Assembly: GCF_003626735.1 (NCBI RefSeq)
Contig: NZ_RBHX01000001.1
Coordinates: forward strand, 620,001 to 684,000
DNA: 64,000 bases
Direction of reading: 5' to 3'
DNA from: Microbacterium sp. CGR2
Lineage (GTDB): Bacteria; Actinomycetota; Actinomycetes; Actinomycetales; Microbacteriaceae
Below the pieces are notes generated by a model. The model saw only the letters and a program-made list of their open reading frames with translations, made no database searches and was not told the origin of the DNA. The position numbers were made by a program, and so were the translations under genes. This document shows positions 44,962 through 53,818 of the stretch, piece by piece. The first letter of the stretch is position 1, and each line of letters begins with the position of its first letter.

Positions 44962-46926
44962 TCACCAGATGGTCACCCGCGACTCCTCCGGCAGCCATAG
45001 GGCGTCTGCATCCGTCACCTCGAACGCCTCGTAGAAGGCGTCGATGTTGCGCACGATCTGGTTGCAGCGGAACTCGTTCGGAGAGTGCGGGTCGATCGTC
45101 AGCAGTCGCAGGGTCTCGGCCTCGCGGCTCTTCTGCTGCCACACCTGCGCCCAGGAGAGGAGCAGCCGCTGCACACCCGTGTACCCGTCGATGACCGGCG
45201 CCTCCCCGCCCTCCAACGACAACTCGTACGCCTTCAGCGCGATACCCAGACCTCCGAGATCCCCGATGTTCTCGCCGATCGTGAGGGCGCCGTTCACATG
45301 GTGCTCCGCCCCCAGCCCCTCGGGGACGAGCTCGTCGTACTGCGCGATCAGCGCTTTCGTGCGCTCTTCGAACGCCGCACGATCAGCATCCGTCCACCAG
45401 TCCTGAAGCCGACCGTCGCCGTCGTAGCGGCTGCCCTGATCGTCGAACCCGTGCCCGATCTCATGGCCGATCACCGCGCCGATCCCGCCGTAGTTCGCCG
45501 CGGCGTCTCGGGAGGCGTCGAAGAAGGGGTACTGCAGGATCGCCGCGGGGAAGACGATCTCGTTCATCGAGGGGTTGTAGTAGGCGTTGACCATCTGCGG
45601 CGGCATGTGCCACTCGTCGCGATCGATGGGCTTCCCGACCTTCGCGACATGACGGTCGTGCTCGAAGATCGCGGCACGACGCACGTTGCCGAACAGGTCG
45701 GCGCGGTCGATCGTCAGGCTCGAGTAGTCGCGCCAGACCGTGGGATGCCCGATCTTGGGCGTGAACGCGTCGAGCTTGGCGAGCGCCCGCTCACGGGTCT
45801 CGGCCGTCATCCACTCGAGGTTCGTGATGCTCTGCCGGTAGGCCTCGACGAGATTCGCGACGAGTTCGTCCATCGCAGCCTTCGCCGTCGGCGGATAGTG
45901 CCGCTCGACGTACACCTTGCCGATCGCTTCGCTCAGCGCCCCCTCGGTGACCGAGACGCCGCGCTTCCAGCGCTCGCGGATCGTCGGCACTCCGGTGAGC
46001 TCGGTGCCGTAGAACGAGAAGTTCTCCTGCACGAAGTCGTCGGTGAGATACGGAGCAGCGGCGTGCACGACCTGGGCACGCAGCCACGCCTTCCAGTCGT
46101 CGAGGCGGTCGACGCTGAGGAGCGAGCCGAGACCCTCGAGGAAGCTCGGCTGCGAGACCACGACCTCGTCGAAAGCGTCGGGGGCGGACGGGGCGACCGC
46201 GTCACGCCACGGGGTCAGGTCGACACCGGCGAGTTCCTGGATCTCGTTCCAGGTCTTCAGGTTGTAGGTCGCCACCGCATCGCGGCTCTTCACGTTGTCC
46301 CAGTGGTGTCCGGCGAGCTCGGTCTCGAGGGCGATCGCCCGGTCGGCCTGCGCCGCGGCATCGGTCACCCCGGCGAGCTCGAGCAGACGCTCGAGGTGTG
46401 CGCGATAGGCGGCGCGGGTGTCGACGAAGGTGTCGAGGCGGAAGTAGCTCTCGTCGGGCAGCGACAGGCCGGACTGCACGAGAACCGGGACGTAGCGCTC
46501 GGGGTTGCCGGGATCGCCGTCGACGTAGAACCCGATCAGGTGTGCACGGCCGTCGCGATCGTACGCTCCGACGGTGCGGAGGAAGGCGGGGATGCCGTCG
46601 ATCGCGTCGACCTCGGCGAAGGTCTCGGCGAGAGGCGTGGCGCCGGCGGCGGCGATCCGGTCGGTGTCCATGAAGCTGGCGAACATGTCGCCGATCTTCC
46701 GCGCGAGAGTGCCGTCGTCGGCATCCTGCGACTCTTCGATGATCGCCCTGACGTCTTTCTCCGCCTGCTCGGCGAGGAGGTGGAATGCGCCCCAGCGCGC
46801 CTTGTCTCCCGGGATCTCCGTGCGCGCGAGCCAGTTGCCGTTGACGTGGCGATACAGGTCGTCCTGCGGGCGGATGTCGGAGCTGAACTCATCAAGGGCG
46901 AGGCCCACGGGAAGAACGTCAGTCAT
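44962..46926 (-). CDS. M13-family metallopeptidase (neprilysin/PepO-like)
   Basis: A 654-residue zinc endopeptidase that cleaves oligopeptides. The N-terminal M13_N domain includes DDLYRHVNGNWLARTEIPGDKARWGAF. The catalytic domain has NAYYNPSMNEIVFPAAILQ, the zinc site HEIGHGFDDQG, and the Glu-Asp motif ENIGDLGG; the C terminus ends in a VxxW-like form (VTIW). No signal or membrane anchor is present, so it is cytoplasmic as in PepO. The start ATG 46926 has TAGGGT seven bases upstream. It stands 43 bp after the membrane-protein gene on the same strand. Confidence 0.95.
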   Translation of the reverse strand: MTDVLPVGLALDEFSSDIRPQDDLYRHVNGNWLARTEIPGDKARWGAFHLLAEQAEKDVRAIIEESQDADDGTLARKIGDMFASFMDTDRIAAAGATPLAETFAEVDAIDGIPAFLRTVGAYDRDGRAHLIGFYVDGDPGNPERYVPVLVQSGLSLPDESYFRLDTFVDTRAAYRAHLERLLELAGVTDAAAQADRAIALETELAGHHWDNVKSRDAVATYNLKTWNEIQELAGVDLTPWRDAVAPSAPDAFDEVVVSQPSFLEGLGSLLSVDRLDDWKAWLRAQVVHAAAPYLTDDFVQENFSFYGTELTGVPTIRERWKRGVSVTEGALSEAIGKVYVERHYPPTAKAAMDELVANLVEAYRQSITNLEWMTAETRERALAKLDAFTPKIGHPTVWRDYSSLTIDRADLFGNVRRAAIFEHDRHVAKVGKPIDRDEWHMPPQMVNAYYNPSMNEIVFPAAILQYPFFDASRDAAANYGGIGAVIGHEIGHGFDDQGSRYDGDGRLQDWWTDADRAAFEERTKALIAQYDELVPEGLGAEHHVNGALTIGENIGDLGGLGIALKAYELSLEGGEAPVIDGYTGVQRLLLSWAQVWQQKSREAETLRLLTIDPHSPNEFRCNQIVRNIDAFYEAFEVTDADALWLPEESRVTIW

Positions 46927-46933
46927 GCGTTCC

Positions 46934-46939
46934 ACCCTA
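46934..46939 (-). promoter_or_regulatory. -10 box, leaderless promoter of the M13 peptidase gene
   Basis: TAGGGT on the minus strand, seven bases before the ATG at 46926. Confidence 0.4.
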
Positions 46940-46969
46940 TGACCCCGCGCAGACACCGCACCCGACGGC

Positions 46970-48316
46970 TCACCACCCGGTGTGCAGCAACGACTGCACG
47001 ACGATGGCGAAGACGATCTGCACGCCGAGCAGCCAACGGCGCGTCGATGGGCCGAACAGTGCGAGTCCGAGGGTCGCCCACGGCACGAACGGCAACCAGA
47101 TCCGCTCGACCTCCGCCCTGCTCATGTTCGACAGGTCGGCGGCGAGCACCATGAGCCAGCCCGCCGCTGCCAACAGCAGCACCACCCGGTTCCGGGTGCG
47201 ACGCGCTTCGGACCGCGCGCCGACCATGCCCGAGCCGACGGCCGCGATCGAGGCGCCGATCGCCGGACCGGCGCTCACGGCGAACGCGGCGAGGTTGCCC
47301 CACAGCCAGTACTGCGGGGGCCGCCGGGAGGCGACTCCGTCCCAATAGCGCTCCTGCAGGACGGGAAAAGCCTCCCACCAGCTGAAGCCGTTCACCGCGA
47401 ACAGCAGCACCACGCCGAGGGCGGATGCCGCGGCGATCGGCAGCGGAACCCAGGACCGCCCTGCCACCAAGACGGCGACGGCCAGGATCCCGAGCAGCGG
47501 CAGGCCGTAGGACAGCATCACGCAGTACCCGAGCAGCAGGCCGGCGAGGATCGACCAGCCGACGCGCCGACTCGCCCGTGCGGCGGTGGCGAGCGCCAGC
47601 GCGGCGATCCCCCAGGCCGCGACAGCCATGAACATGCCGTCACCGGATACCGCCACCCAGATCGCGGCGGGGCTGAACACCAGGAAGGGAGCAGCACGTC
47701 GGGCGGATTCCTCCGCCCCGAGCGCCCGCAGAGCGATCATGACAGCCATGACGGTGGTCGCTCCGAGCAGAAGCACCACCGTGCCGGCGGCGAGCGCGCT
47801 GCCCAACCCCAGACGCGCGAGGACGACGAAGAACAGCAGAGCGCCGGGCGGATGACCGGCGATGTGCACAGGCCAGTTGTCGCTGTGGGCGTAGGGGATC
47901 CGCTCGACATACTCCCGGAGCGTCGCACCGAAGTCGTCGACCTCCCGCGCCGTGCCGAGATACTCGTACCGGTGGTCGAGGATGGTGCCGATACCGTCGA
48001 GCCCGTCGACCGTCGCGAGCGCGAACAGCCACAGCGCCGAAGCCGCGAAGGCGATCAGCAGCAGTCGCCCCCATCGCGCGGATGCCGCCAGTCGAGGCCC
48101 CCAGATGATTCCGGCGATGCCCAGTGCGACCGCGAGCGCGGTGCCCGGCCCGAGCCGTGGCATCCATTCGGCGTGGAGGGGCGGGAACGACTTCACGCGC
48201 ACGTTCCAGCCGGTCAGAGCAGGGACTGCGATCGCCGCCGTGATGAGGGCGAGCGCCGCGGCCACTCCCCACACCGCCGCCTTGGATCCTGGCCGCTCCA
48301 GCCCGGGCGCGCTCAT
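46970..48316 (-). CDS. polytopic membrane protein, possibly a GT-C-type glycosyltransferase
   Basis: A 448-residue protein with about 11-12 hydrophobic helices. Between helices 3 and 4 a long outside loop contains HRYEYLGTAREVDDFGATLREYVERIPYAHSDNWPVHIAGHPPG. The HPPG motif at the entry to a helix is typical of membrane glycosyltransferases that use polyprenyl-phosphate sugars, so a GT-C role is plausible but not proven. It is the last of three coupled genes (MTAP-like phosphorylase, epimerase, this gene) with an ATGA overlap to the epimerase. Together with the GT2 gene at 53.1 kb it suggests a cell-surface glycan. Confidence 0.75.
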   Translation of the reverse strand: MSAPGLERPGSKAAVWGVAAALALITAAIAVPALTGWNVRVKSFPPLHAEWMPRLGPGTALAVALGIAGIIWGPRLAASARWGRLLLIAFAASALWLFALATVDGLDGIGTILDHRYEYLGTAREVDDFGATLREYVERIPYAHSDNWPVHIAGHPPGALLFFVVLARLGLGSALAAGTVVLLLGATTVMAVMIALRALGAEESARRAAPFLVFSPAAIWVAVSGDGMFMAVAAWGIAALALATAARASRRVGWSILAGLLLGYCVMLSYGLPLLGILAVAVLVAGRSWVPLPIAAASALGVVLLFAVNGFSWWEAFPVLQERYWDGVASRRPPQYWLWGNLAAFAVSAGPAIGASIAAVGSGMVGARSEARRTRNRVVLLLAAAGWLMVLAADLSNMSRAEVERIWLPFVPWATLGLALFGPSTRRWLLGVQIVFAIVVQSLLHTGW

Positions 48317-49374
48317 CCGGTCGCCTTCTCGCGAAGCGGTGCGCGCGCGAACTCGCGGACCCCCTCGTCGAACCCGATCTCTGCGGTCCACCCCAACTCG
48401 GCGCGGATGCGATCGGCGGATGCCGTGATGTGCCGCACATCGCCCAGACGGAACTCGCCCGTTCGCAGGGGTGTCCGCTGCCCGAACGCCGCCGCCAGAC
48501 CGTCGGCGAAGTCGCCGATCGTGTGCGGCACCCCCGTTGCGACGTTGAAAGCGCGCGCCGTCTCGGGCTCGATCGTTCCGGTCCAGTCGAGCGCGGCGAG
48601 GTTCGCGCGGGCGACATCGCGGACGTGGATGAAGTCGCGGCGCTGATTGCCGTCTTCGAAGACGCGCGGAGACTCGCCGCGCTCCAGTGCCGAGCGGAAC
48701 AACGACGCGACCCCCGCGTACGGAGTGCCCTGCGGCATGTCCGGTCCGTACACGTTGTGATAGCGGAGCATCGCCGCGCGGCCACCGCCCTGCACCCAGG
48801 CGCGGGCAAGCAGCTCCTGCTCGAGTTTCGTCGCCGCATAGACGTTTCGTGGGTCGCATGGCTGCTCCTCACGGATCGAGATCGGCTTCAGAGCCGCGCC
48901 CGTGCGAGCGGAGAGCGGCTCGAAACGCCGGGCCTCGAGGTCGGCTCTGGTGCGGGGTGGAGGCTGAACGGGGCGATCGTCGTCGAGGTAGAGACCCTCC
49001 CCGTAGACGACCATCGACGAGGCGAGCACCAGGCGCTGCACCCCCGCGTCGGCCATCCCGGCGAGAAGGACGGCTGTGCCGAGAGAGTTGGAGGAGACGT
49101 AGTCCGGTGCATCGCCGATGCCGACCCCGAGACCGACCTTCGCCGCCTGATGACAGACCGCGTCGACGCCCGCGAGCGCACGCCGGACCGTGTCGTCGTC
49201 GCGGACGTCCCCGTGCACGAGCTCGATCTCCGGCCGAGGAGCACCCATGGCGGGATGCACGTCGGGGCGCAGGGAGTCGAGCACGCGCACGCGCCACCCC
49301 GCGGCGAGCGCCTCGCCGACGACCGCCGAACCGATGAAGCCGGCGCCGCCCGTGACCAGGAGCACGCCGCTCAT
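48313..49374 (-). CDS. NAD-dependent epimerase/dehydratase (extended SDR)
   Basis: A 353-residue nucleotide-sugar epimerase-like enzyme. NAD binding: VTGGAGFIGSAVVGEAL and GDVRDDDTV; active site: ASSMVVYGEG and the YxxxK in NVYAATKLEQELL; C-terminal sugar-nucleotide motifs: YHNVYGPDMPQGTPYAGV, RRDFIHVRDVARA. It probably alters the sugar of an NDP-sugar such as UDP- or GDP-hexose. The start overlaps the phosphorylase stop, and its end overlaps the membrane-protein start, both by four bases, so all three act as one operon. The exact sugar is unknown. Confidence 0.9.
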   Translation of the reverse strand: MSGVLLVTGGAGFIGSAVVGEALAAGWRVRVLDSLRPDVHPAMGAPRPEIELVHGDVRDDDTVRRALAGVDAVCHQAAKVGLGVGIGDAPDYVSSNSLGTAVLLAGMADAGVQRLVLASSMVVYGEGLYLDDDRPVQPPPRTRADLEARRFEPLSARTGAALKPISIREEQPCDPRNVYAATKLEQELLARAWVQGGGRAAMLRYHNVYGPDMPQGTPYAGVASLFRSALERGESPRVFEDGNQRRDFIHVRDVARANLAALDWTGTIEPETARAFNVATGVPHTIGDFADGLAAAFGQRTPLRTGEFRLGDVRHITASADRIRAELGWTAEIGFDEGVREFARAPLREKATG

Positions 49375-50228
49375 CCGCGCGACCACAGGAGGGCGTCGAC
49401 CACATCCGGGGCCAGCTTCGGCTCGGGAGAGCAGTGCGACGGAATCGCATCGATGATCGCGGCGACGGCGGCGCTGAGACGCGGCTGCGCCTCAGCCATC
49501 ACGGCGAAGACCCGTTCCGCGGTCGCGGACGTGTCGGTGTCACCCTCGCCGCGCTCGGTGTCGGTGTCGGTGACGATCGCGAGGTTCACATGCGCGAAGC
49601 CGACTTCGGCGGCGAGCGCCGCTTCGGGCAGCTGCGTCATGTTGACCAGGTGCGCGCCCATCGCGCGGTGCCAGTCGGCCTCTGCCGCGGTCGCGAACCG
49701 TGGCCCCTGAATGACGACGCTCGTGCCACCGGGATGCACGCGCTCGCCGAGGTTCCGGAGCGCCTGCAGCGCGATCCCGCGGAGCTCCGCGTCATAAGGC
49801 TCGGCGAACGGCAGATGCTGCACGCCGATGCCGTCCTGGCCTCCGTCGAAGTAGGTGTCGGGTCTGCCGTGCGTCCGGTCGATCAGCTGATCGGTGAGCA
49901 CGAAGTCGCCGGGACGCAACGGATCGGTGAGTCCGCCGACGGCGTTGGTCGACAGGAGTATCCGCGCGCCCAGCCGACGCAGACCCCACAGGAGCGGCCG
50001 CGGATCGACACGGTGCGGCGGCACGCGGTGCCCCGCGCCGTGCCGAGGCGCGAAGGCCACGCGACGGCTGCCCAGCCGCCCGGTCACGACCTCCGGGATC
50101 TCCCCCCAGGGCGATTCCCGCGGCGGGAGGACCGCTCGATCGGCGAGGTCGAGTGTCTGGAATCCCGATCCTCCGATCACGGCGAACTCGACATCCGGGC
50201 CATCACCGTTGCGCGCTGCATCCGTCAT
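49371..50228 (-). CDS. MTA/purine nucleoside phosphorylase family enzyme
   Basis: A 285-residue phosphorylase of the trimeric MTAP/PNP family that splits a purine nucleoside with phosphate into base and ribose-1-phosphate. Motifs are AVIGGSGFQTL, APRHGAGHRVPPHRVD, STNAVGGLTDPLRPGDFVL, IQGPRFATAAE and the purine-site NMTQLPEAALAAE. The Asp pair in IVTDTD matches the adenine-specific MTAP type rather than the guanine/hypoxanthine type. It heads the operon with the epimerase and the membrane protein; that partnership is unusual for a salvage enzyme. CAGTCT is six bases before the ATG. Confidence 0.9.
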   Translation of the reverse strand: MTDAARNGDGPDVEFAVIGGSGFQTLDLADRAVLPPRESPWGEIPEVVTGRLGSRRVAFAPRHGAGHRVPPHRVDPRPLLWGLRRLGARILLSTNAVGGLTDPLRPGDFVLTDQLIDRTHGRPDTYFDGGQDGIGVQHLPFAEPYDAELRGIALQALRNLGERVHPGGTSVVIQGPRFATAAEADWHRAMGAHLVNMTQLPEAALAAEVGFAHVNLAIVTDTDTERGEGDTDTSATAERVFAVMAEAQPRLSAAVAAIIDAIPSHCSPEPKLAPDVVDALLWSRG

Positions 50229-50234
50229 GCACCC

Positions 50235-50353
50235 AGACTGCGCGAGCGGCGGACGTGGCGGCGGGTGATTTTCTTACACCGCGGTGACATCTCACGCCCG
50301 TCACCGTTCTGTAAGGGGATCGCGGTCCCAGACTTCGCCTCCCTTCCCATACT
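50235..50353. promoter_or_regulatory. divergent leaderless promoters of the phosphorylase and molybdopterin-fold genes
   Basis: CAGTCT (50235-50240, minus) is six bases before the phosphorylase ATG, and CATACT (50348-50353, plus) is six bases before the ATG at 50360. Confidence 0.4.
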
Positions 50354-50359
50354 GGGGGC

Positions 50360-51562
50360 ATGAGCAACGCTCGCACTCCCGACTCCGTGACCGAGAGGCT
50401 GTCCCTCGCGCTGCAGGAGCGATCGGGGCGCGTCCGCGAGGCCCTCGGCTCCCCTGTCCGGACGACGCGCATGGCGGTCGTCGTGGGCCGCCTGCTCGGG
50501 CTCGGCTTCGCGATCTGCTTCGTGACGGGTGTGTACAGCCACCTGCTGCAGGATCCGCTCCCCTGGCTGCCGCTGCCCGTGGGGCCGGCGTATCTCTATG
50601 CCTCGACGCAGGGCACGCATGTCGTCGTGGGGTCGGCGCTCATCCCGCTCGTCCTCGCGAAGCTGTGGATCGTCTTCCCGAGGCTCTTCACCTGGCCGCC
50701 GGTGCGCAGCCTCCCCCATCTCCTCGAACGGGTGAGCGTGGCCGTGCTCGTCTCGACCGCACTCATGGAACCCGTCACGGGGTTGCTGAACAGCCTGCAG
50801 TGGTACCCGTGGGGTTTCTCATTCCGTCGCACGCACTTCGCTCTCGCCTGGGTGCTCATCGGGGCACTGGTGGTGCACATCGCCGTGCATCTCCCGGCCA
50901 TCGCGAGAGCATGGCGAGCGGATGCCGCTGACGAGAGTGGGACGAAGAAGACGCCCGAGGAGCGCGCGGACATCTCGCGGAGGGCCTTCCTGTGGGGCGT
51001 GGGTGGGAGCGGTGCACTGCTGGGAACCGCAGCCGTCGCGCACGCGACGACACCGATCGGGCCGTTCAGCCTGAAGAGTCCTCGGTCGCGCATCGGCAGC
51101 CCCCAGGACCTGCCGGTCAACCGATCCGCACGCCAAGCCGACGTCACGGCGCTCGCGCTCGATCCCGGCTGGCGTCTGCATCTCGCCGCCGGAGACGCCG
51201 CCGTCGCGCTCACGCTCGCCGACCTCGACGCCCTGCCGCAACGGACCGAGGTTCTCCCGATCGCCGGCGTGGAGGGGTGGACCGTCGATGCGACGTGGCA
51301 AGGCGTGCGACTTCGGGATCTGCTCGCACTCGTGGATGCTCCGGCCGACGCGACGATCCGCTTCCGCAGCATGCAGCGGCGCGGGGCATTCCGTGAGACG
51401 ACGATGCCCCCGGCCTACGCCCGCGACCCGCGCACCCTCGTCGCCCTGCGCGTCAACGGCGAGCCACTCGACGTCGACCACGGGTATCCCGCCCGCGTGA
51501 TCGCCCCGGGAAGACCGGGCGTGCTGCAGACCAAGTGGCTCGAATCCATCGAGGTCGCCTGA
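50360..51562 (+). CDS. membrane-anchored molybdopterin-fold oxidoreductase with cytochrome b-like helices and internal Tat motif
   Basis: A 400-residue protein. Residues about 38-180 hold four hydrophobic helices with spaced His residues (THVVV, THFALAW, VHIAVHL), resembling a b-type cytochrome anchor. Residues 206-211 read SRRAFL, followed by a mild hydrophobic stretch ending AHA, a twin-arginine signal inside the chain. Residues about 240-400 are a sulfite-oxidase-like molybdopterin domain (EGWTVDATWQGVRLRDLL, MPPAYARDPRTLVALRVNGEPLDVDHGYPARVI). The Cys that normally binds molybdenum is Gly303 (IAGVEGW). It is coupled to a small membrane gene. Confidence 0.88.
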   Translation: MSNARTPDSVTERLSLALQERSGRVREALGSPVRTTRMAVVVGRLLGLGFAICFVTGVYSHLLQDPLPWLPLPVGPAYLYASTQGTHVVVGSALIPLVLAKLWIVFPRLFTWPPVRSLPHLLERVSVAVLVSTALMEPVTGLLNSLQWYPWGFSFRRTHFALAWVLIGALVVHIAVHLPAIARAWRADAADESGTKKTPEERADISRRAFLWGVGGSGALLGTAAVAHATTPIGPFSLKSPRSRIGSPQDLPVNRSARQADVTALALDPGWRLHLAAGDAAVALTLADLDALPQRTEVLPIAGVEGWTVDATWQGVRLRDLLALVDAPADATIRFRSMQRRGAFRETTMPPAYARDPRTLVALRVNGEPLDVDHGYPARVIAPGRPGVLQTKWLESIEVA

Positions 51563-51816
51563 TGCGCGCGACTCGCTTCGTCCTCGCCGCCGCCGGTGCG
51601 CTTCTTCTCGGATGGGGTATCTGGCTGATGCTCAGCCGACAGGATCTCGACCAGCTGGCCAGTGCCGCGCTCTGGCTCATCGCGGTCGTCGTCGTGCACG
51701 ACGGGCTGGTCGCGGCGATCGGCGCCGTGCGTCATCGGCGTCGGCGGGGGCGGGGGCGAGGGCGTCCGCGAGGGCGATCACACCGCGCGGGAGAGGCGAA
51801 CGAAGGCTCGATCTGA
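51562..51816 (+). CDS. small membrane protein with Arg-rich tail
   Basis: An 84-residue protein with two hydrophobic helices (about 5-24 and 34-55) and a very basic C terminus (RHRRRRGRGRGRPRGRSHR). Its start overlaps the stop of the molybdopterin-fold gene by one base, so it is likely a partner of that protein. I do not recognise a family. The last 39 bases overlap the methyltransferase gene on the other strand. Confidence 0.7.
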   Translation: MRATRFVLAAAGALLLGWGIWLMLSRQDLDQLASAALWLIAVVVVHDGLVAAIGAVRHRRRRGRGRGRPRGRSHRAGEANEGSI

Positions 51817-52446
51817 GACGGCCCATTCCTCGATGAACCTCAACCCCGTGTCCGTGACTCGGTCGCGCAACGCCGCGGCACCGATGTCGTGCCAGGGGAA
51901 CGGCGAGCTCGAGCGCCCATCCTCATCGACCACGGTGGCCTCGAATCCACGGTCGACGTCCGGGTCGGGGTCGACCTCGACGACGATGGTGCCGCGCGAC
52001 GAGATGATCTGCGCGCAGCGCGCCAGCAGCACCGCCGGATCCCCGCCGATGCCGATGTTCCCGTCGAGCAGCAGGAGCGTCTCCCACGAGCCCTCCTGCG
52101 GAAGAACATCGAACACCGACAGCTGCAGAGCAGGGAGACCGCGCTCTCTGGCGTGTTCGACCGCGGTGTGCGAGACGTCGACTCCGAGCGCGAGCAGGCC
52201 GGCGCGGATCGCCGCGTGCAGGATCCGGCCCGGGCCGCAGCCGACGTCGAGCAGAGGGCCACGAGCGCGCGAGATCACCGAGTCATCCGCCGCATCCGCC
52301 GCAGCGAGGAAGCGAGCGATCTCGACGCGCCGCCCGGCTCCCGCCGCGAGTTCGACGAGGCGGAGTGTGCCGCCGCCGTTGCGGAGCGCCACATCGTAGG
52401 GCGCATCACCGCCGGCGCCGAAATGCGCTACCCGCGGGGCGCTCAT
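51778..52446 (-). CDS. class I SAM-dependent methyltransferase
   Basis: A 222-residue enzyme. Motif I is PLLDVGCGPGRILHAAI, with the acidic Asp of motif II in ALGVDVSHTAVEHARERG; LLLLDGNIGIGGDPAVLL follows as the motif IV region. An unusual N-terminal segment, APYDVALRNGGGTLRLVELA, precedes the fold. It is the third gene of GT2-TIGR04282-methyltransferase, with an ATGA overlap to the upstream gene. The substrate is unknown; a sugar or a lipid-linked intermediate is an inference from the neighbours. Confidence 0.87.
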   Translation of the reverse strand: MSAPRVAHFGAGGDAPYDVALRNGGGTLRLVELAAGAGRRVEIARFLAAADAADDSVISRARGPLLDVGCGPGRILHAAIRAGLLALGVDVSHTAVEHARERGLPALQLSVFDVLPQEGSWETLLLLDGNIGIGGDPAVLLARCAQIISSRGTIVVEVDPDPDVDRGFEATVVDEDGRSSSPFPWHDIGAAALRDRVTDTGLRFIEEWAVSDRAFVRLSRAV

Positions 52447-53117
52447 GATGCGCCTCCTCGTCGGTCGATCCCCAGCTCCACGAGCAAGGTCGCGAGATGA
52501 CCCCCGCGTGGCAGGCTGTCGGACACCGCCCGCAACGACTCGATGTCGTCGATGTCCGTGAGGGGCGGAGCATCCGTCACGCGCAGCCACGCATCGGCGA
52601 GGCGCTCACGCTGCCGCGCCCCCGTCTCCACCGAGGACATCGGCACGCCGCGCACCAGGTCGCCCCGCGATCTGCCGCCGAGTCTGCACGGCGAGAGATC
52701 GTCGAGACCCAGCAGCCAGAACCCGCCGTCGTCGGCAGGGCCGAACCAGCCGTCGATGTCATCGGGCCACTCCTCGGCGAAGCTCCGCAGAAGCAGCGGA
52801 TCGACCTGGGGCGTGTCCATGCCGATGAGCAGCACGCGTCCCGCACACTCCTCGACCGCGGCGGCGATGCGTTCGTCCAGGCCGCCATCGACCTGCGGAA
52901 TCGATCGCATCCCGGCGCGCACCGGAACGTCGCCCTGAGCGCAGACGACGACGGGCAGTCCCGACGCCTCGGCGGCGTCGAGCGTGTCGGCCAGGCTCGC
53001 GGCAGCGACACGGGCGGCGTCCGCCAGGGTGAGCGGCGGATGCAGCCGCGTCTTCACTCGGCCCGGGAGGCACTCCTTCGCCATCACCATGATGGTCGTC
53101 GTCTCGCTCATGCCCAT
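52443..53117 (-). CDS. TIGR04282/DUF2064 family nucleotidyl- or glycosyltransferase-like protein
   Basis: A 224-residue protein with a GT-A/CofC-like fold. It has VMAKECLPGRVKTRLHPPLTLADAARVAAASLADTLDA, the family hallmark start, LLIGMDTPQVDPLLLRSF (metal-site Asp) and PADDGGFWLLGL. The family (rSAM/selenodomain-associated transferase 1) is known from arsenosugar and other unusual-sugar clusters; its reaction is not settled. The ATG at 53117 is chosen for AAGGAG six bases upstream and overlaps the GT2 gene by 10 bp. An ATG two codons later would overlap by four. Confidence 0.87.
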   Translation of the reverse strand: MGMSETTTIMVMAKECLPGRVKTRLHPPLTLADAARVAAASLADTLDAAEASGLPVVVCAQGDVPVRAGMRSIPQVDGGLDERIAAAVEECAGRVLLIGMDTPQVDPLLLRSFAEEWPDDIDGWFGPADDGGFWLLGLDDLSPCRLGGRSRGDLVRGVPMSSVETGARQRERLADAWLRVTDAPPLTDIDDIESLRAVSDSLPRGGHLATLLVELGIDRRGGAS

Positions 53118-53812
53118 GTCCGGCTCCTTGCCCCTGCGTGTCCCGCCCCGCCGGCGTGCCGTCGCAGCATCCGCTGCATGTCGGCCACCGCCGTGATGGT
53201 TCCTCGTACCGTGCCGGTGACCTTGGAGCGCCCCAATCGCGGCCGGTAGTCCACGTCGACCTCCCCGATTCGCAACCCCTCCTGCCAGGCGCGCAACAGC
53301 AGCTCGAGCGGGTAGCCGCTGCGGCGATCCTCCAATCCGAGAGCCAGGAGTTGCTCTCGTCGCCCGGCGCGGAACGGGCCGAGATCGCGCACGGGCAACC
53401 CCGTCCGGCGTCGCACCGACGCGAGCAGCACGCTGTTCGCGAACCTGGCGTGCACCGGCCAGGCTGCGGCACTCACCACGCGGCGCCGACCGAAGACGAG
53501 GTCGCTCTCGTCGCGGTGGACCGGCCCTGCGACCCGGTCGATCTGGCTGAGATCGAACGAACCGTCGGCATCGCAGAAGACGACGACGGGAGCGGTCGCG
53601 GCGCAGAGCCCCGCGTGCACCGCGGCACCGTAACCGCGCAATGGCGCCTCCACGACCAGCGCCCCCGCGTCGCGGGCGACCTCGGCCGATCCGTCGGTGG
53701 ATCCGTTGTCGACCACTATCGCCCTGACGTCTCGCGGGAGCGCGGCGAGCACGCCGGGGAGTGCGGCCGCCTCGTTCAGGCACGGCAGGACGACGTCGGT
53801 GCGGATGCTCAT
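53108..53812 (-). CDS. glycosyltransferase family 2 (dolichyl-phosphate-sugar synthase-like)
   Basis: A 234-residue GT2 enzyme: VVLPCLNEAAALPGVLAALP, VDNGSTDGSAEVARDAGA, and the metal-binding DxD in VVFCDADGSFDL. FGRRRV and RRSGYPLELLLRAWQEGLRIGEVDVDYRPRLGRSKVTGTVRG follow the pattern of polyprenyl-phosphate hexose synthases. It has no membrane helix, so it would act at the inner membrane face. It is the first gene of the GT2-TIGR04282-methyltransferase operon and is divergent from the two-component system. TAGCGT six bases before the ATG marks a leaderless start. Confidence 0.9.
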   Translation of the reverse strand: MSIRTDVVLPCLNEAAALPGVLAALPRDVRAIVVDNGSTDGSAEVARDAGALVVEAPLRGYGAAVHAGLCAATAPVVVFCDADGSFDLSQIDRVAGPVHRDESDLVFGRRRVVSAAAWPVHARFANSVLLASVRRRTGLPVRDLGPFRAGRREQLLALGLEDRRSGYPLELLLRAWQEGLRIGEVDVDYRPRLGRSKVTGTVRGTITAVADMQRMLRRHAGGAGHAGARSRTWA

Positions 53813-53818
53813 ACCGAG

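Noticed and set aside
45085..47154. 689-codon plus-strand frame opposite the M13 peptidase
   Set aside because: The minus strand has complete zinc-peptidase motifs; the plus-strand product has none.
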